DNA of 64,000 nucleotides from Acholoe squamosa (taxonomy: Eukaryota; Annelida; Polychaeta; Phyllodocida; Polynoidae). Position 1 is the stretch's first letter. Every line of letters starts with the position of its first letter. A model generated the notes under the pieces. That model made no database searches. It saw only the letters and a program-made list of their open reading frames with translations, and was not told the DNA's origin. Where the stretch lies: positions 23,447,839 through 23,511,838 of the forward strand of contig OX439050.1 in assembly GCA_949317995.1 (NCBI GenBank), read 5' to 3'. Both the position numbers and the translations under genes were made by a program. Below, one piece after another: positions 63,553 through 64,000 of the stretch.

Positions 63553-64000
63553 ATCATACATTTCCTGGATATAATATGGCGATGGTTGGTAGTTGCAGGA
63601 ATATGCATCCTTTATTATTCATAAAAAGATATTGCGCATGCGTGCAGAATGGTTGACTTCCGGCAAGGTACCGGATCTCCATATTGGATTGACACTGTGA
63701 AGAAGCAACACTGGCACAGAATTTTCAGAGATTCAGATTATACCATAATCTGAATCTCGCACTATGACATAACATGTATATAATGGTTCAGTTTCTATGC
63801 AAATAAAAATTTAAAAAAAAAAAAAAAAAAAAGAAGCGGGGTTTGGGTAGGCAAGGAAGTCTTGAAATAATGCTCACTGACGGCTACATAATACACAAGT
63901 TTCGAGTTCGCCGTGAACGCCCCTAAAGCCGGGAATATATCAAAGGTTGGGGCGCTGTAAATGACCAGAAGGAGGGGTTAGAAGATAGCCACAGGGAGTA
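63553..64000. other. Right host flank
   Basis: Host DNA resumes. It has an NRF1-like tgcgcatgcg at 63,633-63,642, a short inverted repeat gattcagatta/taatctgaatc around 63,731-63,756, and AATAAA shortly followed by a run of about 20 A at 63,813. The last feature looks like the poly(A) end of a reverse-transcribed insertion. No ORF. Confidence 0.45.

Overview
This is animal nuclear DNA, probably from a marine invertebrate (the exact clade cannot be fixed from sequence alone). It has intron-bearing housekeeping genes with canonical GT-AG junctions, many small inverted-repeat transposons, and one large virus-like insertion. Host DNA fills 1-28,839 and 63,547-64,000. A Polinton/Maverick (adintovirus-type) provirus of about 34.7 kb fills 28,840-63,546.

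Host part, all on the + strand. Positions 1-4,800 hold a GC-rich intronless unit: a long C2H2 zinc-finger/RGG protein and a second coiled-coil ORF, probably of retroelement origin. It lies in an intron of the gene whose last five coding exons run from 4,879 to 12,372. That gene is CEP104, recognised by its C-terminal zinc-finger array. Next come TBCA (tubulin cofactor A; 17,150-18,270) and a C-factor/sniffer-like short-chain dehydrogenase (25,966-28,086). Introns and intergenic DNA carry several MITE families, minisatellites, a 46-bp perfect palindrome and promoter-like clusters.

Provirus. The ends read 5'-AG...CT-3', carry long terminal inverted repeats (853 bp left, 651 bp right) with a hairpin next to each tip, and are flanked by AATATT on both sides, the 6-bp duplication expected of a Polinton integrase. 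The left 9 kb is repeat-rich. It includes a 121-bp satellite, a duplicated TATA-containing segment and, on the - strand, a three-exon gene for a mucin-like type I membrane glycoprotein. From 38.5 to 62.7 kb every gene reads rightward. First come a three-exon small gene and regulatory-looking zinc-finger/RING-like proteins. Then follows the replication and virion block: a penton/minor-virion candidate, protein-primed PolB, a PC4-like protein, a zinc-finger protein, DDE integrase, packaging ATPase, basic core proteins, double jelly-roll major capsid protein and adenain-type protease. The right arm has a membrane protein, a coiled-coil protein, a DUF5662-like protein, a tandem death-domain protein, an intact dUTPase, two unknown proteins and a second, degenerate dUTPase.

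How the genes fit together. PolB would copy the linear genome from its ends, and the integrase accounts for the target duplication. The capsid protein, penton candidate, core proteins, ATPase and protease form a complete virion set. The death-domain protein, the dUTPase pair and the membrane glycoprotein are accessory genes that look directed at the host cell or the virion surface. Almost all reading frames are open; one core-protein gene has a frameshift in an A-run. Non-autonomous transposons of a host family have inserted into the left arm, so the copy is a settled genomic resident and not a free virus in the sample.
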